From: Polyangium jinanense
GTDB taxonomy: Bacteria; Myxococcota; Polyangia; Polyangiales; Polyangiaceae
Direction: 5' to 3'
DNA: 64,000 nucleotides
NCBI RefSeq assembly: GCF_028435365.1
Contig: NZ_JAGTJJ010000004.1
Location: forward strand, 310,001 to 374,000
In this document: positions 61,274 to 64,000 of the stretch, piece by piece
Layout: each line of letters begins with the position of its first letter
Numbering within the stretch: the first letter of the stretch is position 1
Translations under genes and position numbers: made by a program
Notes under the pieces: generated by a model
Databases searched by the model: none
Told to the model about the DNA's origin: nothing
What the model saw: the letters and a program-made list of their open reading frames with translations, nothing else

Positions 61274-62356
61274 TCAAGGGCGCGGCGGCGCCTTGAAGCC
61301 CATCGCGGCGAGCAGGCGCTCGAAATCGTCGAACGGCATGCTCCCGCCCGTCGCGCCCGGGTGCCCGTGGCCCGAGTCTCCGGTGAGCGGCACGCCGAGG
61401 CCGTGCAGGTAACGTAACAGGTCCGGCTCGGCGCGGCTCCGCATCGCGAAGTTCACCCGGCCCGGCAAATAATCGTAATTGGCGGCGATCACGATACGAT
61501 CGGAAAACCGCGCGGCCGCGCGCTGGGCCACGAGCGGGTGCACGCGCGCCCCCGAGCGAAAAGGCAGGAGCACGACGTTGCCCGCGAAATACGGCCTCGA
61601 ACGCGCGCACCTTTGCACCTCCGCCGCGACCTCGGCGCGTACCTCGCGGAGTTTGTCCACGCCCGGCACGCGCCCCTTCGCCACGTCCGCCGGCTCCCGC
61701 GCCCGGAGCAGCACCTCCCACGCCGCCGCGATGTCGTGCGCGGCCGAGCGCCGCGGCGCATTCAAGAGCACGATCGCCTCCCGAAGGCTCGTGCGTGGAA
61801 TGCCGCCCATCATTCCCTTCACCACGTCGGGCAAAGGCGCGGCCCCGAGGTCCGCCATCGCCCCAAGCAGCCCGAGCCAAGCAGAATCCCGCACATCCGC
61901 GACTTCACGAAACAGGTGCCACGCGAGCAGGCTCGTCGAGGCCACGGGCGGATGGCCGAACGCGCTCACGACCGTCGCGCCCGGAGGAAAACCGCTCGTG
62001 GGCGCGTGGTGATCCACGAGCAAGGTCGAAAGGCCCGGGAGGATCGGCTCGCCGCGGCTGCCCATGTCGAGCACCACGAGCGCGTCCGGCTTCGCGGCGA
62101 CAATGCGCGCTCGCAGCGCGTCCATGTGCACGTGCTCCCCCTTGCCTGGCAGGACGGGCACCACCTCGGCCCCCAGCCGTTCGAGCGCTCGGAATGCGAG
62201 CGCCCCCGCGGACAAACCGTCGACGTCTCCATCGGGCACGAGCACGAAGCGCCCGCGCGCGTGGGCCCGGACGAGCTCCCTTCCGGCCTCCATCGCCGCG
62301 GGATCCGCGGGCCACGCCTCGGCTTGCTCGATCCGCTTCTCCGCCGCCGCTCCCAT
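61274..62356 (-). CDS. DHH-family phosphoesterase
   Basis: The 360-residue protein has the DHH signature: LVPDGDVDGLSAGALAF (motif I), LVVLDMGSRGEP (motif II), TLLVDHHAPTSG (DHH), and a DHHA1 end, LTGDSGHGHPGATGGSMPF. Members include RecJ exonuclease, c-di-AMP phosphodiesterases and oligoribonucleases. Length and domain order fit a stand-alone phosphoesterase, not full-length RecJ. It is cytoplasmic; the exact substrate cannot be set. It is divergent from the UV damage endonuclease gene and may share its control region. Stops of this and the upstream gene are 7 bp apart. Confidence 0.88.
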   Translation of the reverse strand: MGAAAEKRIEQAEAWPADPAAMEAGRELVRAHARGRFVLVPDGDVDGLSAGALAFRALERLGAEVVPVLPGKGEHVHMDALRARIVAAKPDALVVLDMGSRGEPILPGLSTLLVDHHAPTSGFPPGATVVSAFGHPPVASTSLLAWHLFREVADVRDSAWLGLLGAMADLGAAPLPDVVKGMMGGIPRTSLREAIVLLNAPRRSAAHDIAAAWEVLLRAREPADVAKGRVPGVDKLREVRAEVAAEVQRCARSRPYFAGNVVLLPFRSGARVHPLVAQRAAARFSDRIVIAANYDYLPGRVNFAMRSRAEPDLLRYLHGLGVPLTGDSGHGHPGATGGSMPFDDFERLLAAMGFKAPPRP

Positions 62357-62432
62357 GAAAAACGTATCGGGCTCGAAATGGATGTACGGGAGGGCTCCCG
62401 GATTCGGGGGTCGGCCCTATTGGCTCGCTTCC

Positions 62433-63362
62433 ATGGAAAAGCATCGCCTCGGCTACGTGGCCCAGTGTTTGTCCTTGAAGATCGGCGCGAGTCACACCTG
62501 CCGCGTCGCCAATGCCACGCCCGCCCGCCTTCTCGACCTCATCGCGCAAAACCTCGCGGAGCTCGAACAAATTCTTCTGTTCAACGAGAAGCACGGTATC
62601 CAAGTCTTCCGCATCGGCTCCGGGCTCGTCCCGCTCGCCTCGCACCCCGTGAACGAGCTCCACTGGTGGAAACACTTCGCGCGCGATTTCGACAAGATCG
62701 GCGCGATCGCCAGGCGCTCGGGGCAACGGCTGTCCATGCACCCCTCGCCCGCCGGCGCCTCGCTCGCCTCGGCGCGCCCCGAGGTCCGCCTGGCCGCCGA
62801 AAAGGAATTGCTTTATTCGACGCGCGTCCTCGACATGCTCGGCCAGGGCCCCGAGGCGCGCGTCGTACTCCACGTCGGCGGGGCCGCGCCCGATCGGATG
62901 ACCGCAATGGCTGCCGCGCATCGGATGCTCGACGCCCTGCCCGACGACGCGCGCCGCCGCATCGCCGTCGAGCACGACGACCGCACCTGGAGCGCCCGCG
63001 AGGTCTTTCCGCTTGCCCGCGCGCACCGCCTGCCGTTCCTCGCCGATCCGCTGCACAACGCCGTCTTGCCCTCGGATCCCGTGGTCCCCATCGACGAGCT
63101 CTTCCGCATGGCGAACACGACCTGGCTTCCGCTCGGGTTGCGGCCCAAGCACCACCTCGCCAGCCAGAGGAAGGACGGCCCTCCCGGCGCGCACGCCGAT
63201 TTCATCGATCCCAAGGATTACCGCGAGGCCGTGGCCGCGCTCGAGGTGCCGAGCGATTTCATGATCGAGGCCAAGCAGAAGGACCTCGCGCTCTTCAAGC
63301 TCCAGCGCACGCGCCTCGAACCGGCAAAGCCGAAGCGCGCCGCGGTCGTATCGCGCGCCTGA
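62433..63362 (+). CDS. uvsE: UV DNA damage endonuclease
   Basis: The 309-residue protein matches UvsE/UVDE: HRLGYVAQCLSLKIGASHTC at the start, LLFNEKHGIQVFRIGSGLVP with HPVNELHW, RLSMHPSP, ARVVLHVGGAAPDRM, IAVEHDDRTWSAREV, LPFLADPLHNAV and DFIDPKDYREA. It adopts a TIM barrel with metal-binding His and Glu residues. The enzyme nicks DNA 5' to UV photoproducts and other lesions. No upstream in-frame start is needed. It is cytoplasmic and DNA-acting. Confidence 0.92.
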   Translation: MEKHRLGYVAQCLSLKIGASHTCRVANATPARLLDLIAQNLAELEQILLFNEKHGIQVFRIGSGLVPLASHPVNELHWWKHFARDFDKIGAIARRSGQRLSMHPSPAGASLASARPEVRLAAEKELLYSTRVLDMLGQGPEARVVLHVGGAAPDRMTAMAAAHRMLDALPDDARRRIAVEHDDRTWSAREVFPLARAHRLPFLADPLHNAVLPSDPVVPIDELFRMANTTWLPLGLRPKHHLASQRKDGPPGAHADFIDPKDYREAVAALEVPSDFMIEAKQKDLALFKLQRTRLEPAKPKRAAVVSRA

Positions 63363-63429
63363 ACGGGAAAACGCGGTAGACCTGGATGCGGCTTTGACGT
63401 GCCCGCCACGCGACCCGAGGTTCCCGGGC

Positions 63430-64000
63430 ATGAGGCTGTCGCGCAGCGCGATTTCCCGTCTGGTCGTTTCGTCCCTCGTAACGCTCGCCGGATGCACCGC
63501 GGATTCCGCGCCCACCGAACGCAACGAGACCTCCCTCGTCGGCAGTGATATCGAGCCCTCGTGCCCCGCGCCCAGCGTTTACGCGGGCAGGCTCGATGAC
63601 ACCTTCGGCGTGAACGGAATGGCCCGCGTGGGCCTCTCGGGCGACGACGGTGGCTATTTCGGGCTGGATGTCGCGGGAGATCGAATCCTCGCCGCTGGCT
63701 GGGGCGAGGCGCTCGGGGCCCTTCGTTTCCACCTGGCCCGATTGACCATGTCCGGAAGGCTCGATCCCGCGTTCGGAGACGATGGCACGGCCACCGCGGG
63801 ATTCGCGCCGTCGACCAACGACCAGGCCCGCGCCGTCGCCGTCGGGCACCAGCACGACGGCGGGATCGTCGCCATGGGATGGCGGGACGAGTTCCGTGAC
63901 GAATCCGCGAATATCGCGCTCGTCCATTTCCTTCCGGACGGGTCGATCGGGGGCGCGGGCTTCGGCACCGAGGGGAAAAGCCTGATCGACCTCGGCGGCG
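63430..64000 (+). CDS. Delta-60-repeat lipoprotein, C-terminus off the window
   Basis: The frame from the ATG at 63430 has no stop before the window ends, so 190 residues are seen. A lipoprotein signal (LVVSSLVTLAGCTAD) is followed by delta-60 repeat units (PF17164/DUF5122): YAGRLDDTFGVNGMARVGL and SGRLDPAFGDDGTATAGF, each with the LDxxFGxxG signature. These repeats build beta-propeller-like surface proteins in myxobacteria. The full length is unknown. Confidence 0.82.
   Translation, partial: MRLSRSAISRLVVSSLVTLAGCTADSAPTERNETSLVGSDIEPSCPAPSVYAGRLDDTFGVNGMARVGLSGDDGGYFGLDVAGDRILAAGWGEALGALRFHLARLTMSGRLDPAFGDDGTATAGFAPSTNDQARAVAVGHQHDGGIVAMGWRDEFRDESANIALVHFLPDGSIGGAGFGTEGKSLIDLGG

Overview
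The window is GC-rich throughout (clear G/C third-position bias in every accepted gene) and has no tRNA, rRNA, CRISPR array or insertion sequence that I can recognise. The content points to a myxobacterium of the Polyangium/Sorangium type. Evidence: MYXO-CTERM-like tails on two secreted proteins, about seventeen predicted lipoproteins with Gly/Ser or Pro-rich linkers, a DUF1592/DUF1552 surface-protein pair, and a fused reductase-oxygenase nitric oxide synthase of the kind described from Sorangium cellulosum. Species cannot be set from the sequence alone.

Layout. 1-13,800: a cut-off TetR regulator diverging from a crotonase across two near-identical 15-bp palindromes; a PAS-PAS-STAS protein and an aldehyde dehydrogenase; a Pro/Gln/Tyr heptad-repeat outer-membrane protein; several small envelope protein pairs, two of them joined by GTGA start/stop overlaps; a DedA membrane protein and an esterase. 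13,882-19,255: a 1164-residue nitric oxide synthase fusion (two cyclic-nucleotide-type domains, [2Fe-2S], FAD/NAD(P) and NOS oxygenase), a tandem-receiver response regulator and a lipid-kinase-like membrane protein. 19,272-25,572: a beta-helix lipoprotein, a decayed chemoreceptor pseudogene, a DUF4382 lipoprotein diverging from a four-CBS protein, and a radical SAM enzyme with starch-binding-type N-terminal domains coupled (ATGA) to a CAP-domain lipoprotein. 25,729-29,776: a tightly overlapping three-gene operon for surface proteins (DUF1592, DUF1552, MYXO-CTERM protein).

29,780-49,137: CapA-like protein, copper monooxygenase-like lipoprotein, Nudix hydrolase, zinc metalloprotease, a 1294-residue EGF-like/tandem-repeat lipoprotein, an acyltransferase and a polytopic membrane protein separated by four back-to-back hairpins, a Tat-exported phosphoesterase coupled to a barrel protein, UDP-galactopyranose mutase and an erythromycin-esterase-family protein. 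49,369-64,000: small XRE regulator, a lone SecD-periplasmic-domain lipoprotein, MBL-fold hydrolase, KTSC protein, large lipoproteins (one with kelch repeats and a MYXO-CTERM tail), DHH phosphoesterase, UV damage endonuclease and the start of a delta-60-repeat lipoprotein.

Functionally this is an envelope- and secretion-heavy accessory stretch with a few housekeeping and repair genes. The points most worth a second look are the radical SAM fusion with its coupled CAP lipoprotein, the NOS fusion with its neighbouring receiver protein, the two young tandem-repeat proteins, and several dyads placed exactly where operators would sit. All assignments come from reading the sequence; no database search was run, and family names are from memory.
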